In this document: positions 35,101 through 46,574 of the stretch, piece after piece | Position numbering within the stretch: position 1 is the stretch's first letter | How the letters are laid out: the number at the start of each line of letters is the position of its first letter | NCBI GenBank assembly: GCA_022225965.2 | Contig: JAKJXP020000014.1 | Location: forward strand, 1-64,000 | Source: Diatrype stigma | Taxonomy: Eukaryota > Ascomycota > Sordariomycetes > Xylariales > Diatrypaceae | Length of the DNA: 64,000 nt | Direction: 5' to 3' | Program-made: the position numbers and the translations under genes | Notes under the pieces: model-generated | Told to the model about the DNA's origin: nothing | Databases searched by the model: none | The model's input: only the letters and a program-made list of their open reading frames with translations

Positions 35101-35745
35101 CACGCCCTTGGGCTGCGCGGGATGGTGGCCGTCCTTGGCGCCAAGGCTCTGCTGGAAGTCGCCGACCTTCCCGGGCTGCGGCACCTGCGCCTGGTTCTTG
35201 CTGTTGACGGGCACGCTGTTCAGGCTCAAGCTCTTCTCGTCGCGCGCGAGCATGACCTCGTAGCCGACGGCGGCGCTGCTCGAAAAGATGACCTGACTCG
35301 TGATCTCGACGACCCACGAGGCACTCTGCTCACTGTTGTTATTGTTGTTATTGCCACCACCGTTGGCGTTGTTGCTCTCGGAAGCGTCGGCGAAGTCCCC
35401 CCTGGCGGCGCCGGCGCCGGCGCTCTCGCGGATGTTGTCGGGGACGGTCAGGCGGCACAGCCACGTGCCGCCGGCCTTGAGCATGGGCTCATGTTCGGGG
35501 ACGCCGTAGCGGCGCGGGTTCTCGAACTTGACGTTCGGGTCGAAGTGGGCCGGGTAGGCGGCGACGGACAGCGTGTAGGGCCCGTGGACGAAGGCGGCCC
35601 GCAGCGGGATGGGCGAGGTGTTTCGGATGCGCAGGTGCAGGAACTCGGGCGAGGGCAGGATCCGGTCGCGGGACGGCGTGTACGTCACGGTGTACCGCAC
35701 GACCTCGCCGATCTTGAGGCTGCCGACCTGGTGCAAGAGCAGCAT
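32104..35745 (-). CDS. DUF676 / Rog1-type serine lipase, 1213 residues
   Basis: One uninterrupted frame from the ATG at 35743-35745 (MLLLHQVGSLKIGEVVRYTV). The N-terminal 130 residues match the extension found in Rog1-like lipases (HLRIRNTSPIPLRAAFVHGP). The alpha/beta-hydrolase part has the THGLHSN motif (His291), the nucleophile in GHSLGG (Ser465) and the acid in NDGIVP (Asp596). A conserved YGWPVVKHLCDAHF segment (His968) lies near the C-terminus and may supply the catalytic His. Long low-complexity inserts (acidic EEEEEYDDEE near 360, Ser/Pro-rich 640-900) and a charged tail make it longer than yeast Rog1, which is about 685 residues. In yeast, Rog1 has monoacylglycerol lipase activity. 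Substrate and location here are inferred. GC-rich codon use opens long antisense frames on the + strand. Confidence 0.9.
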   Translation of the reverse strand: MLLLHQVGSLKIGEVVRYTVTYTPSRDRILPSPEFLHLRIRNTSPIPLRAAFVHGPYTLSVAAYPAHFDPNVKFENPRRYGVPEHEPMLKAGGTWLCRLTVPDNIRESAGAGAARGDFADASESNNANGGGNNNNNNSEQSASWVVEITSQVIFSSSAAVGYEVMLARDEKSLSLNSVPVNSKNQAQVPQPGKVGDFQQSLGAKDGHHPAQPKGVFSGAITLKAEDTASLWNTPQLPGWRDWDYGRSKAEGEEPAVHSVTGDSQPQDAGEGEVPAATRKKPKRVHLVVLTHGLHSNLGADMLYMKERIDATVRQAKIDAKARRAREGQEKQEKHDQNKDSKLESETPSGETQDDKTISREEEEEYDDEEVIVRGFSGNATRTERGIKFLGKRLARFVLSMTYPDQPYLPITKKATGSIALPFRGEDPRDEASAANASHPSSTIHKAKQHEERAFQITSISFIGHSLGGLVQTYAIAYIQKHSPQFFSLIRPINFITLASPMLGLSNENPLYVKFALDFGLVGRTGQDLGLTWRAPTIARSGWGALVGTLGETAHKKVMGEVQPESKPLLRILPTGPAHVALKKFRNRTLYSNVVNDGIVPLRTSCLLFLDWQGLERVDKARREAGLVETVVGFGWAELTGANVSSRQGPWTPKAEVASETSTPPDAEHGDSHEVPLPPSNATVEDDRKSMSLARASYQGNEQSQNSQTNNDFPFSGFFNFFKSSESKTQAQKGPDISPRESKIYQRSQTLKLGDAAAAGAASPANSSKSRVTAGHELGEDHENGVPAPPRTTFFESAGDLLNPNLAPVEFLIDPSCRPRTIFHDRVYHPSDIPPPPFKKRTGSLANRYRSSNRDKAASSDQGGAAAASTSSSPYQSPGPSSTNRVNEDSPNTHTEHQQRGRDQQQKTEEDDDVVVDSSNMKVEEKIARAYHRDLSWRKVLVKLEPDAHNNIIVRRAFSNAYGWPVVKHLCDAHFSDSATTRTRDELTEGAERARPVAEGPDKTGAETKTQDEPRGTGDGGGEEGKRQQQPPKHSHKHTASEALEARDELSDLRSTMQERSNGGSGSSNAAAASSTTHPDYYSYDRADSGAWSDRDFADSGDESEFDYDLAYGHHFRHQVESPGADDNDEKKRKGKGKGKAKSKDSGRPGSPSWNWTEKIVGKGAISKKSKGGGPRSPTQQQGPPSPQSTKSKESAQNAHPITRSPQLASETPS

Positions 35746-37399
35746 CGTCGTCGCGCTAAAAAGCTAGACCGACTGACTGGCTGACAAAGACCGCCCGCAG
35801 CGCAGAGAGGGAGGGAGGGAGGTAGGGAGGGAGGATGGTGAGACCCTGGGCGTCGTATGTCATTTGCCATGCAAGCAGCAACGGGTAGGTGCCTTGGTAG
35901 GTAGTAGCTTGGGCTGGGTTGCACAGTTGGTAAGACACGATCGGAGTTATAGGTAACTATAGGAGGGATTATGTCGTCATGAAAGAGCAACCCTGTTGCT
36001 GGGTCGAGATTACTTCTGTACGTCTGTACGTCTAAACTGGATCATGATAGGAGACGACAGAAAGCAAAGAGTTAGTATAGAGCTGTACTACTAGTACCTT
36101 AGGCACTACACAAGACAAATAAACCGCCGAGGGGGATAACCAAAAGGGGGCAAGAAAAAGATAGGGCAGCGAGTTATGTATGGCAAGCAACGCAGCGTCT
36201 CCGCTGTACAAAGTGGTTGTTGGTAGGGATTAACTCAGGTCTGAGTTATGTAGATGCAAGTTCAGTGGAGATGCTGCGGCTATCTACATAGGACGGGACG
36301 GGAGAAAATCTCATCATGAGTAGGTCAATCATGGATGTTGTTATGAGTTTCGCACCGAGTGGGCGGCCCAAAGCAATGCCATTGTCACAGGGGCTTTTAC
36401 TCCTGATGTCATCTCAGGCTCCGACACGGCCAGACGGTCTGTAGCGGTAGCGGTAGCGGTGTTCTAAGTACGCGTAACTACATAAGTGCTAATCAAAAGA
36501 GCGTTAAAGCAGTTAGACAAAGTCGTGACTATTGTACGTACATACAATACATGCTCAAAGCAGGCCCACCACATGCGTCCTAGCCTCTGGTAATCACCGA
36601 CCAGTCAGCTCTGCAGCTCCAACGGTTCTACGAATGCCAAGTACTTACTTGAGTATGTAGGAGGAAGTCGCATGCATCTTTGACAGGTTTCGACTCCAGG
36701 TCTCGCCCTAAACAATATGTTTTCAAACAAATATAGTCGGGCGACGGTGCTATGTAGTATTCGGTCAGTATCCTCTTTCGCCAGTAGCACAACGGATACC
36801 CTAGCGCCTAGTAACTAGGTCCTCGGGTAGCCATCAACCCTCATGGACAATATGATGAGATCTCTTGTTTAAGTGAAAGAGGAAAAGCCAATGAGTTGCT
36901 TTGAAGTCTACATAGGCACTTATCATAAACCAAAAAATAATACACATGAAGATAAGACCACCACCGATGGTGCTACCGGGACACCGCTTCGCCCATACAG
37001 TATGACCACAACTACCTGACCTGACCGACCCCCCCCCTTTCCCATACACGATAAGCCCAAAAAAGACGAACCAACTATAACCGTAGAAATCAAGCCCAAA
37101 CCAGACCCGAACAATGCCAAACTGGGATCTGGATCTCTGTTTCTGTCTTTCTCTTTCTACTTATCATACAGAATTCATAGGATATCCCTGCGTCGGAAAC
37201 CGAATAAGTAAAATCAGGAAACTACACAAAAAGCAAAAGAGATCGTGCATCGTAAGACATCAACACTGCGGCAGGGTTCTGTGGTGCCATTGCCATTGCA
37301 GAACGAATAGAATGTTATCCTCCTAAACCATAACCGTGAGTGGGAGTGACCGTGAACGTGAGCGGAAGCGTGTGCATATGCATGCGAATGGGTGATAAA
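35746..37399. other. Intergenic, lipase promoter and RBR 3' flank
   Basis: The promoter side of the lipase gene has a GGGAGG-type purine repeat near 35808-35834. A GTAGCG repeat lies at 36441-36461. No gene was recognised. Confidence 0.5.
36441..36461. repeat. GTAGCG hexamer repeat
   Basis: Three and a half units in non-coding DNA. Confidence 0.7.
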
Positions 37400-40046
37400 T
37401 CAAGTAGTAATGGCCGCTGTGTGGTTATCCGGAAGCCCCGGTTCCACATGCTTGCTCCATTCGACCACGCGATTCGATCCGCGGTCCGTTGTTGTGAGCC
37501 CGGCAAGCACAGAGTCTCTGGGGGGCTCCCGTTCTCGTTCCTGATGCCGTCTCCGGCCCTGCGAAGCGTATACACCCCCCTCATCCATGTAGTCTAGCGT
37601 AGCCCTTCTCGGGGCCATTCGTCCCGAGGCGCGAATTCCTCGGGGGCTACTAAACATCTCGTCGTCCATCGTGTGGTGCCGCATGAGCAGGTGGCCTCCT
37701 GCCGCTACGGGCGGGGGTGGCGGCCCCATCGCCATAGCCGGACTGCCTGCATGTGCTATCGGGTTGCCGAACGACCGATGAATTGGGCTGCCCCCTTGAC
37801 GTTGCTCCGAGAATCGGTCTGCTAAACGATCAATTGAGGTCCCACGAAAACCCCTTGCTCTGTTGACACCGGACACATAATTGGCAACAGAGTTTGACCT
37901 CTCGAACGGCGTCATTGGCGGCGCTGGAGGTGGTGGGGATGGTTGCACAAGGCTCTGGGACCCGCGCCTATAGTCGTCATCCAGAAAGCGGCTACCCGTA
38001 TTTGCCAGACCGCCATCATCGCCGTAGTCACTCATGTAACCATCGTCATCTGGTTCACCGTATTGTAATCTTCGAGCATACTCCTCGTCCTCTTGTTCCT
38101 GCAGTCGACGACGATACAAGTCTTCTTCGTAGGTAAGCTGGCGCGGACGGGCTCCCGGCAAGGGCCCGCGGCCTGTTCGGATATCCCGAGAGGATACATC
38201 ACCGTTGTCCAACCGTTCTCGATCCGGCACAGGGCTGGGTACCTGCATGTGATCGAGCGGGTCTTGATCAATCCTATCGTAGTTGAACCACGGACACTCG
38301 CAAGTCTTCCACTTGGAGCCACAGATCATGCAGAATTGGGAGCCACAGCGACTAAACAATGACCAGTAAGCTTTAATTATCCAGCGAAGGGATTCGAACA
38401 AGCACGTACCATGTCATGTGATTACACCCTTCCGACAATTCAACCAGAGCCTGGCAGCTGAAGCATCGCTGCCAGCCTAATTCCTTGGCCTGTTGTAAGA
38501 TTTGGCGAGTCTCTTCGTCCCTAGGGCATCTCCTAGACTCGTGCCACTTCCCGTTGCAAGCGCAACATATTTTGGTGTCGCACCGGCCACATTTGGCAAA
38601 CTTGCGGCCGTTCCGCTCATGCATCCGGCCAGGTTTGATCCACGCACCACAGCTTTTCTTGGGGCAGTAGATACGATTCTGAGTTGAGAATTCGGCAAAT
38701 TTTCGATTCCAAGTTCTCTTGAAATGGTCGTCGAACAGTCGATCGACGTGCTTCAGGGGAATATGATCTGAAGTACAGCACTTAGGTGGCATTTGAGCTG
38801 GATCTTTGATTGACAGCCTAAAGCTCCGTGTTAAGCAGCTATGGCATATGCGGTGTCCACACTTGAGTCTTGGTGCTTTGTTCGACGGTACGTCGTCAAT
38901 ACAGACGACACACTCCACGCTAACAAATTGTAAGTCCCATGTGCACAAAATTACAGGGAGAGGTACTCGACTCACAGTTTGGTGGGTTTCTCTGGAGAAG
39001 GGCGGAGTGGGCCAAAAAAGGCATCTAATGCGGACGAACGTCTCGATGAAGAACCCAAGCTTTGAGAAGACGCTATATGGGAGCTCGAAGTGGCACGCGG
39101 GCGCACACGCGGAGGGGTCTTCTCGGAATATGATTCAGATCCATAGTACTTCCTATACGGTTTGGACGGCCTAGATATGAGTATGATTAGTTAATATAGT
39201 TTGGCCCTGAGCGCGAGCTATGTTTACGTACCGCTTAGCCGACGCGACCTGTTTTCCTTCATCACGGCGGCCTCGTTGAGGTCGCTTCTGGGAACTACTT
39301 CGGGAGTCCGAATGGCGCCTGGCCGGTTGTCGAGATGGAGATGTGCGATCCCTAGCGCGTATAGGCAACGGCTCTTCATAGATACCAGCGTGGTCGCTTT
39401 CGTCCATGTACACGATTTTCTGGCGCCTGCGCTGCGGGCGCCGACGCTCAGAAGGTCCAGGCTCCGGTTCCGACACTACTTCGATGTGTTTCCTCACAGG
39501 TCGGCGTTCGGTTCGTTCGTCTTGAGTAGACACCGACGGCGTAAATTCGGCACTTGAGCTAATGGAAGAGGATCTCGAGGCCTTCCTAACGCGCGTGATT
39601 GAACGGCGTCTCTGCACCTGCCTAGGTGGGGCCGCAGCCACGATAGATTCGCTATCCCGACTACTTGTCGAACGGGAGCTCGACACTGATCTCGCCCTTG
39701 TCTTCGACCTCATCCGATCGCTGTCCTCGTCGTCCTCGTCGTATCGCCTTCGACTCCTACTACTCCGATCTGTGGCGGTGACCGAGCGGGCCACCCTATG
39801 TGATGGTCGAGGCATTGGGTCGTGAGTACGGATGTCTTCGGATGCTCGTCTATGCTGATGAGAGGAGCGTTGAGGGGCCCTAGTGTCGGGCCTTTGTACT
39901 TCATGTCTTCGAGTGCGGTAAGGCAGCGAATTAGGGATGGTGTCACCGCGCAAATCCCAATCATCGTAGTGAGTTGGGGATGGGCTGCGTGTATGGCGAT
40001 AGTGCCGGCCCCGGTGCTTCCCTACCCCATAGTGTATCGATTCCAT
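37400..40046 (-). CDS. RBR (RING-IBR-RING) E3 ubiquitin ligase
   Basis: Four exons on the minus strand, 40046-39232, 39170-38976, 38919-38410 and 38351-37400, encode 823 residues. The introns are 61, 56 and 58 nt (donors GTACGT, GTGAGT and GTACGT). Residues 1-336 are disordered and rich in Arg and Ser. RING1 begins at Cys340 (CVVCIDD ... CGHRICHSC). The IBR follows at about 405-480 (CPKKSCGAWI, CGRCDTKICCAC). RING2 starts at Cys489 (CFSCQALVE, EGCNHMTCRCGSQFCMIC). Cys502 in EGCNHMTC aligns with the catalytic Cys of RING2 (Parkin GGCMHMKC), so the ligase should form a ubiquitin thioester. Intron 3 splits the codon of the next Cys (507). The C-terminal 300 residues are low-complexity, with a charged YEEDLYRRRLQEQEDEEYAR segment. 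This is a common architecture of fungal Ariadne-like RBR proteins, and the substrate is unknown. Confidence 0.92.
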
Positions 40047-42216
40047 TCGTTCGGTGCGTCTTCCTACGTTAGCCCCAGAGGAGAATATTCATGGAGGCCA
40101 CGGTAGCCAAAGCTCGCTGGAGCGGTTAGATCGAATATTGCCCCGATAACATGCGGAGCAGGCCAGCTGGTAGTCGCTGAATGGTCGCTCATGGACACCC
40201 CCCCTTATTGGTGATTGGACTGATCGTGCATAGATAGATAGATGTGCAGGATTGGGCAGAATGGTGTGCGCCCCAAGAGAGGTTGGAGAAAACGAAAGCT
40301 TGTGAAACCAAGACAGCTCGCTGTTGAAATCCTCAGAGACGTACGAATGTCTAACGGAGCCGCTTGCCGACGACTGATTGGCTCCCCTTTCTGATGCTGA
40401 TCGTTGTTGTCGTGGTCGTGGCCGTGGTCGTGGCCGTAGCCGTGGTCGTGTTTGCTGTCGTGATTATATTACCGTCGCTGGTCGCCGTTGTGGTCGGTCG
40501 GTACAAGCAGGATACGAACGGTTTAAATTTGTTTAGGGGTAGACCGTAGAGGAGGGGGGGAGGGAGTGGTGCTACTTCGCAGTAGGTAGTATGTACGTAG
40601 GTAGCGGGCGTTAGGTATTAGGTATAGTATACCCGTGGACCTCCTCTTCTCCTATACTCCTGCTGCGGAGTTCTTCCAGATGTCCCTTCACCCTTCGCCC
40701 TTCACCCTTTATTACCCTTCTTCACCTGCCAGGCCTGCCACTGCCCACTGCCAGGCTTCGGAGAGCAAGGTTGCCCACCCCTCCAGAGTCCAAAAACTAC
40801 GTACCTGCGCCGTGGGACGTGGATCGTGGGCTGTGGGCGAATGAAATGGCGGGTCAGAAACACCCTGGAAATCAGTTGGTCTTAGAATGTTGCTCGGCGG
40901 CACCACACCCACTAGATTCTCAGCTTCTTAGTGGCTCGTACAATGATCCCAGGGTCCCGTCACATTCAACTCTATCACCGGCCGACAAGCTGAAAGGAAA
41001 AAGGTTTCGGCGAAATGATAGGAGGAATAGAATTGACCTTCCACGAGCCCTCGTCACTCTCTTGGGAGACTAAGGGCTATATAGTCGTTTATGGGCAGGG
41101 AAAGTCGGAACACCACGTCAAGTGATGGCACAAAAAAAGAAATGGGTGCTCTGCAGAGCCCCCAGAAATGATAAGCGCCGGCGTGCTTCCTTCACGTCGA
41201 AGATCGATTCAACAGACCTTTCGACAGACCTAACGCTAGGCAGTCAAGGACTATCAAGCTGCCGAGGTGGGTAAAAGGAAAGAAAGCAGAAGGGAAGGTG
41301 GTTAAACACTCGTTTAGCAAGAGCAAGTACCTCGTCAAGTGAGTTGCTAGAGGAATAAGAAGACGGTTGTGCTCTTACAGCTTAGTAGGTAGATACAATG
41401 ATGAATGATTATTTGAAGGGATCTTCGCTGACTCTACCATTTGTACTGCACGCCTACATTAGGTAGTGAACAACGTAATCTACATGCCGTGGGTGTCAGG
41501 GTGTTCAGCAAACGAAGCAATTGTCAGGCCGCGGAATGGCAAATGGGTGTGTTCGATGTTTGGACACGTCAAGGAGAAAGAGTGGGATTGAGCGAGTGTA
41601 CCGTCCGGTTCCGTACCTAACTTAAATAGCGATGCGTGTGACATTTCAACCGCTAATCTGGGTTGCAGTAGGGCAGGCAGTTACTCGCTATACTGACTGA
41701 CTGAGTTGAACCTGCGATATACATACATACATACATACATACACACATACTTGCTATAGCCAGAGTCTCATAAGAGCCCTCGGAATCGTACACACTTACA
41801 TACCAACTACATAACACATACCTACATACACAAGTAATCAAAGACCGGTCTGAAGGGTGTCAGTACGCCGATATGGCAATGCTGGTAACTATGATGCACT
41901 GCCGGAAGCTCAAGAAATGTGAAATATGCCTGGGGTTGGAGAGAATGTTGTCGACCGCCCTTATTACCTCAGGTGGGCAGATCCCGCCGCAGATTCATAC
42001 TTAGCTCTCTGCTCACCAGTGACGCTCACCAGCGACTACATGCATACCTATTTACTAGTTACATGTTTACACCATGCACTGGTACGTAACATCAGACGTC
42101 GTTACGCAGAACGGCCTTACTGTTTGTTTCGGGAATGCTGCGGATTACGCCCCGTGGTTACAGATGGATCGACAACATTCGCTTTATCTTGCGCTTTCCT
42201 TTTTCCTCTTATAAGT
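40047..42216. other. Intergenic: RBR promoter side and flank of a MITE
   Basis: A short ATG-initiated frame of seven codons (40069-40092, minus strand) lies 23 nt upstream of the RBR start and could act as an upstream ORF if transcribed. GTGGTC/GTGGCC imperfect repeats lie at about 40396-40452, and ACAT tetramers at 41720-41742. No gene was recognised. Confidence 0.45.
41720..41742. repeat. ATAC tetramer microsatellite
   Basis: About six units of ATAC/ACAT in intergenic DNA. Confidence 0.8.
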
Positions 42217-42804
42217 TATTCATTCCGCCTAAGATCGGCCCATTCACTTACGTTCATTCCGGTCGCCAAGTCCTATATGACCATGTAAAACGTATTAGTG
42301 CCCGCGGTACATACAGCTCCATACAATTTGTATGGGATTTTTATGTAGTATTACATAAATATACTTTGCAATAAATGCATACCCGGATAGCCAATATGAC
42401 TGAAGATCAGTTGTTTCAGGCCCCGGAAATGACGTTAAGCCGACGTTATCCAAAATTTCATTGCCCAAAACGGCCAGGTTTTGAAGCTATTCAGAGAATG
42501 ATCGTAACAATCAGGTATTGCCGTTATGAAGCTATTCCGATAATTATAAATATCTAAGTAATATACATTTAAGTATATAGGTTATATGGTGGTCAAAGTT
42601 TTTAAAGGTATGCAATCAAAGCCCGACATGGCAATTGGCATATTGGCATAAAGCGTATTATAATTCAAAGGAGTTGTACTTGACAATTCCATACATTTTG
42701 TATGTAATCGAAAGTATATGCATTAGTACGTTTACATAGGTTATGTAGGACTTGGCGACCGGAATGAACGTAAGTGAATGGGCCGATTTTAGGCGGAATG
42801 AGTA
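42217..42804. mobile_element. 584-bp MITE with long terminal inverted repeats and TA duplication
   Basis: The element spans 42219-42802. Its ends are inverted repeats: the left begins TTCATTCCGCCTAAGATCGG, and the right end, reverse-complemented, begins CTCATTCCGCCTAAAATCGG. About 57 bp match with two mismatches, and weaker similarity continues to about 120 bp. A TA dinucleotide flanks each side (42217-42218 and 42803-42804), the target duplication expected of Tc1/mariner/pogo-class transposons. Inside each arm a CATTCCG motif is repeated, as in subterminal transposase-binding repeats. The centre is AT-rich and carries no transposase, so this is a non-autonomous element. Confidence 0.85.
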
Positions 42805-43609
42805 CCTGTGGTGATTGATATTGACAAACGCTGGCGCGCTGCAGAGCTGGCTAGCCGGCTAGCAAGCTTCGCCGTGGAGTGCCAAGGTGCTTGTCGCGAT
42901 TGAAACCAATACGACGGTGTTCTTACTACTGATCGCCCCGTGGCCCTGTGGCCCTGTGGAACCGAGATCCCGTTTTGCGGAGGGGTGGATTCCCGGGGAA
43001 GTACTTCGTAGAAGGTAGCGTCTCATCGACGGGGATCTCGATCACGAGGTCAGGCAGCGGCAGCGGCAGCGGCAGCGGCAACCTGATCTTGGAGGTGTCA
43101 GGGTCTTTCCATTCGCTACCTGGTTACTCATCAGAAACCCCCCAGGTAGTTTGGGGTTTCTTGGGGGGCGCTCCAGCCCGTAACAACACGCGAAACACGC
43201 GAGGCAGTGGAAACGATTACATATATGAATTGGCAGTGCTGGAGCCATACATCATGCTCAACATGTCCCATGCGCCAGTGACCATAGTACCCGATCAGCC
43301 CAACTAACGTCCTTGCATGACGAATCTCCCGATAGCCAGTGAAAGATCGATAGGGGACTCGCGATATATGACCAGGGCTCGCCCATATCCCACAACACAC
43401 ATGCTTGAAAGATTACACTGCAGTTTTGGGCTCAGTGTTGCACATTCAACTCTTTTGGTTGGCTGTCGGATGAATGGGTGTCAATCCATGGTATCTTTAA
43501 AGACACGAAGGCCTCCTATTCGAACTTCCTCGGGTTATCCAACAGGGGCTGCCGATAGTTTCTGGCCAAGCAACTGCAGACCGCATGCTCGTTGTCCATC
43601 CCTCGTTTT
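42805..43609. other. Intergenic with GGCAGC repeat
   Basis: A GGCAGC hexamer repeat lies at 43053-43081. No coding region was recognised. The 119-codon open stretch here partly consists of the repeat. Confidence 0.5.
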
Positions 43610-43933
43610 CTATTTGGAAAAGTCTCTCGGCTTGTTCGTCCCCAGTGGCCCGGCCGGAGCCGCGAGATCGCCCCCGATGCCCGGACTACAGGCTGCCGCG
43701 ATGGAGATCTGGTTCTTGCCGACGCCCGGTGTCGTTTCGGCCCATTTCTCGAGCTGTACCCGATCCTTCCCCGTGAACTTCTCTAACTCTTCGTCGCTGA
43801 TCTTGTTGTTGCGACCCATGCGAGCATTCTTGTAACGTACATACAGGCCCTCTTTAGCATCGGCGGGGGCTTGGTCCGTCATACTGGCGGTCGTTTGGTC
43901 CTTGGACTCGTTCGAACGTGAGAAGAGACCCAT
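43610..43933 (-). CDS. Small conserved-looking fungal protein, function unknown
   Basis: Single exon of 107 residues starting at the ATG at 43931-43933. An N-terminal Ser/Asp-rich segment is followed by a charged block (EGLYVRYKNARMGRNNKIS, DEELEKFTGKDRVQLEKWA). A GVGKNQ turn and a Gly/Ala/Pro-rich tail come next. The block DEEL-x-K-[YF]-TGK ... W-A-x-x-x-PGV-x-x-NQ reminds me of small uncharacterised proteins common in ascomycetes, but I cannot name a function. There is no signal peptide or membrane segment. A TATA-like stretch (TTATATTAC, 44001-44009) lies about 70 bp upstream. The C-terminus diverges from the Gly-rich tail I would expect, so a missed intron near the end is possible. Confidence 0.65.
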   Translation of the reverse strand: MGLFSRSNESKDQTTASMTDQAPADAKEGLYVRYKNARMGRNNKISDEELEKFTGKDRVQLEKWAETTPGVGKNQISIAAACSPGIGGDLAAPAGPLGTNKPRDFSK

Positions 43934-46574
43934 GGTGAGACGATTGATGTACTGAGCGCTGGTGAAGTGTGTAAATGGTATTGAGTCTAGAGTTGAACCT
44001 CTTATATTACATGGGAATTGAGTTGGGATTCTGTAACCAGAGCTGACAGTGACTCAACTATTTAACTCATCTCGTAAGAGTGAACATCTTCAGCTGAATG
44101 AGGCGGTGCAACCCTTAATACACCATTGTCCTCTCTGCGTAATTAGAGCCAAGCCAAGCTGCGTCATGTGAACGGTTTTAGTTCACAGGGAACAGCTTCC
44201 AAGTCCAGCTGAAGAGCGTCTTGGTACGCTTGGTCCTGATCCAGCTTTGTTAGGCGAAGGTATCCGCATGTTAGATAGTATACTCATCCATTTCCTTCTC
44301 TTAGAGCGATGCTATCCTACAGGGCGGGATAAGCCCGAACGTCGTTTCCTCGTACCTATGTCCGCTCATACATGCCAACTGATGAGGGTATATCAATCAG
44401 CTGTTGGGAACATTAAGTGGGATATATAAGTAGTAGTCATAGCTACTATATCATTGTTAAAACCTAACCACACCACATCCTCCTGTAGCTCGGGTATTAA
44501 AGGCCATTAAAAGTAGTATAGCCGGCGTCACCAGCTGGCGGCCACGCATATAGGATATGGAGTCAATAAAATGTATTCGTCGCATTCGTGACTGTGGTCC
44601 GGTTTGGGTCCTCTCACCCCATACTTAATCCCCACAACGCTATAGGAACATAGCTCCGGACAGCTAACCACATGCTTCGCTACTAAGTAGGATGGATCTT
44701 CATGGAAGTCAGTTCGTCATATCTCCATGAAATGACCGACATTTGGACACATGGCTTGTGTTCGTGGGATGATGGGGACCTGAAGTCGCCTATGTCGTTT
44801 TCAGGACCCCCTGAGATCCCCGGCTTGGCTGATGCAAGACTGCGGCTCTTTTTCACAGTAGCATTCAAGGACCTGGGCCTATTGTCAACACAGCTACGTG
44901 TCACGAGGCGGACGAAGATGTCAGCGCAAGTTGGCCCTAGATATGTCCAGTGATGTTACGTAGATCGCCATTGGATCTAGTTAGGCTTGGGTCGGTCGGG
45001 TCAAGCCTTCGCCCACGTAAATTCAGGCAACTCACACTTCTACCATGTCGGCAAACCGATGCATATGTATCATAAGCAACAGAGCAACGATTATCATGTA
45101 ATGTTTAGCTCCTGAAGCCAAAGAAATTGTTCGAGATCGGAAACTTTGAGAGAAAAGAAAGTGAATCATGCCTAAGTAGTTACTACGTCGGGCTCCTCCC
45201 CCGCGCCCCCTTGACTGCACAAACGAACATATTTGTCTCCTGAGGCACTGACAGCCATGGAATCTCATCTGCTTGCGGACATAATGCCTACTCCGCACTC
45301 GCTGGGAATACATGGTGCTCTGTCGCAGACGAAGACCACCTTCACCCCTATATAGTGTCAAGACTTCTGTTCTCTTCCTGTGTGGTTAGCTCCTGCAATG
45401 AGGCTCTAAGAACCAGCTATCAGTATGCACAGGCCCAGAGGGACACGGAATAATACGGGAAGAAGCCCCCCTTCTTGCCTTTTCTCCTTCTGGCGTAGTG
45501 AGTGAACTGGCTACACCCTCCTCCATAGGAGGCCCACGTTCTTGTTGTAAACTCGTAAGGGTACTCTACCCGGGGGTGAGGGGACAAAGAAGTTCCACCT
45601 TTCCGAAAAAGAGAAAGGGGGTAACTCTCCCCCAAAACTGCTGGGTGTCATGGTCCGCGAAATATGTAGGCACTGCTCGCTATGGCCTGGAACACCCTCA
45701 GGCCTAAAGGTCGCTCATGAGTAAAGACACTTGGGGTTCACATGAAATGGTCCAAAGTGCAAAGGCCCAGCTCGGCTTGCTGCGGCAACTTGGTATCTAA
45801 CTTGACAGTCAAGTACTCGTACCTGACTGTGCTGGAGACCCCGCTTATAAGGCTTGCCTGCAGAAAGGTTTGGGGCGCCACACGGGACCTCCTTGAGAGA
45901 GACGATGATTCTTGATACATAACTATCAATTAGCTTATAGGCGTATGGAAGAGGGGACATCTTGAGGCTCGTAACACCGTCACATCACTCAAGTGGTCTG
46001 CAATGCTGGATATCTAACCAACACTACATAGATTCTTAATTATTGCATGCATGCGTCTTGCGAAGAATTGGAAAATGGGATAGAAAAGAGGACCTTCTTG
46101 GTGAAGCCGAGTGTGATTGGTTCGATTCTAGTGTCAACCTGCAGGTTCGTTTACATACCCCTGATCTCAACGGAGGATAGTGGTTTAAAAGGGGGGGCTG
46201 AGTGGGGGATGGGGTGTGTGTAAAAAGACAATCTGTTGTGTGATGAGCACCTCCACTGCGTACATATTTGTCGGAGGCGTAAAATAATAGTACATCTTGA
46301 TATCTGTGCAAGTAAGGAAGTAAACCGGAGGAAAAAGAAGAAAGGTCAACAATCACTCATCCCGCAAGTGACCAGTGAACCTGCTTACGTATAAAGTCCG
46401 AAGCCCTTAAAGTATTTCTTATATACAAGTAGTTGTAGTTATATACTTGGCACAATGTACAGTAGTAGGTACCAAATGGTAGTCACCCAAGCCCCCCCTT
46501 TCCCAACCCAGTATTACTATATATATATATACCCCTTGCGCCTTGAGCCCAGTCCCCTATCCCGTCCTACCACG
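43934..46574. other. Intergenic, no gene seen
   Basis: Upstream of the small protein and downstream of the 524-residue unknown. Only short, mutually overlapping open stretches occur. A TA dinucleotide run lies at about 46517-46530. Confidence 0.5.

Noticed and set aside
34873..35784. 303-codon + frame antisense to the lipase gene
   Set aside because: Shadow of a GC-rich coding strand. The lipase frame has clear family motifs and this one has none.
46100..46145. tRNA B-box-like GGTTCGATTCT
   Set aside because: No matching A box, acceptor stem or cloverleaf could be drawn around it.
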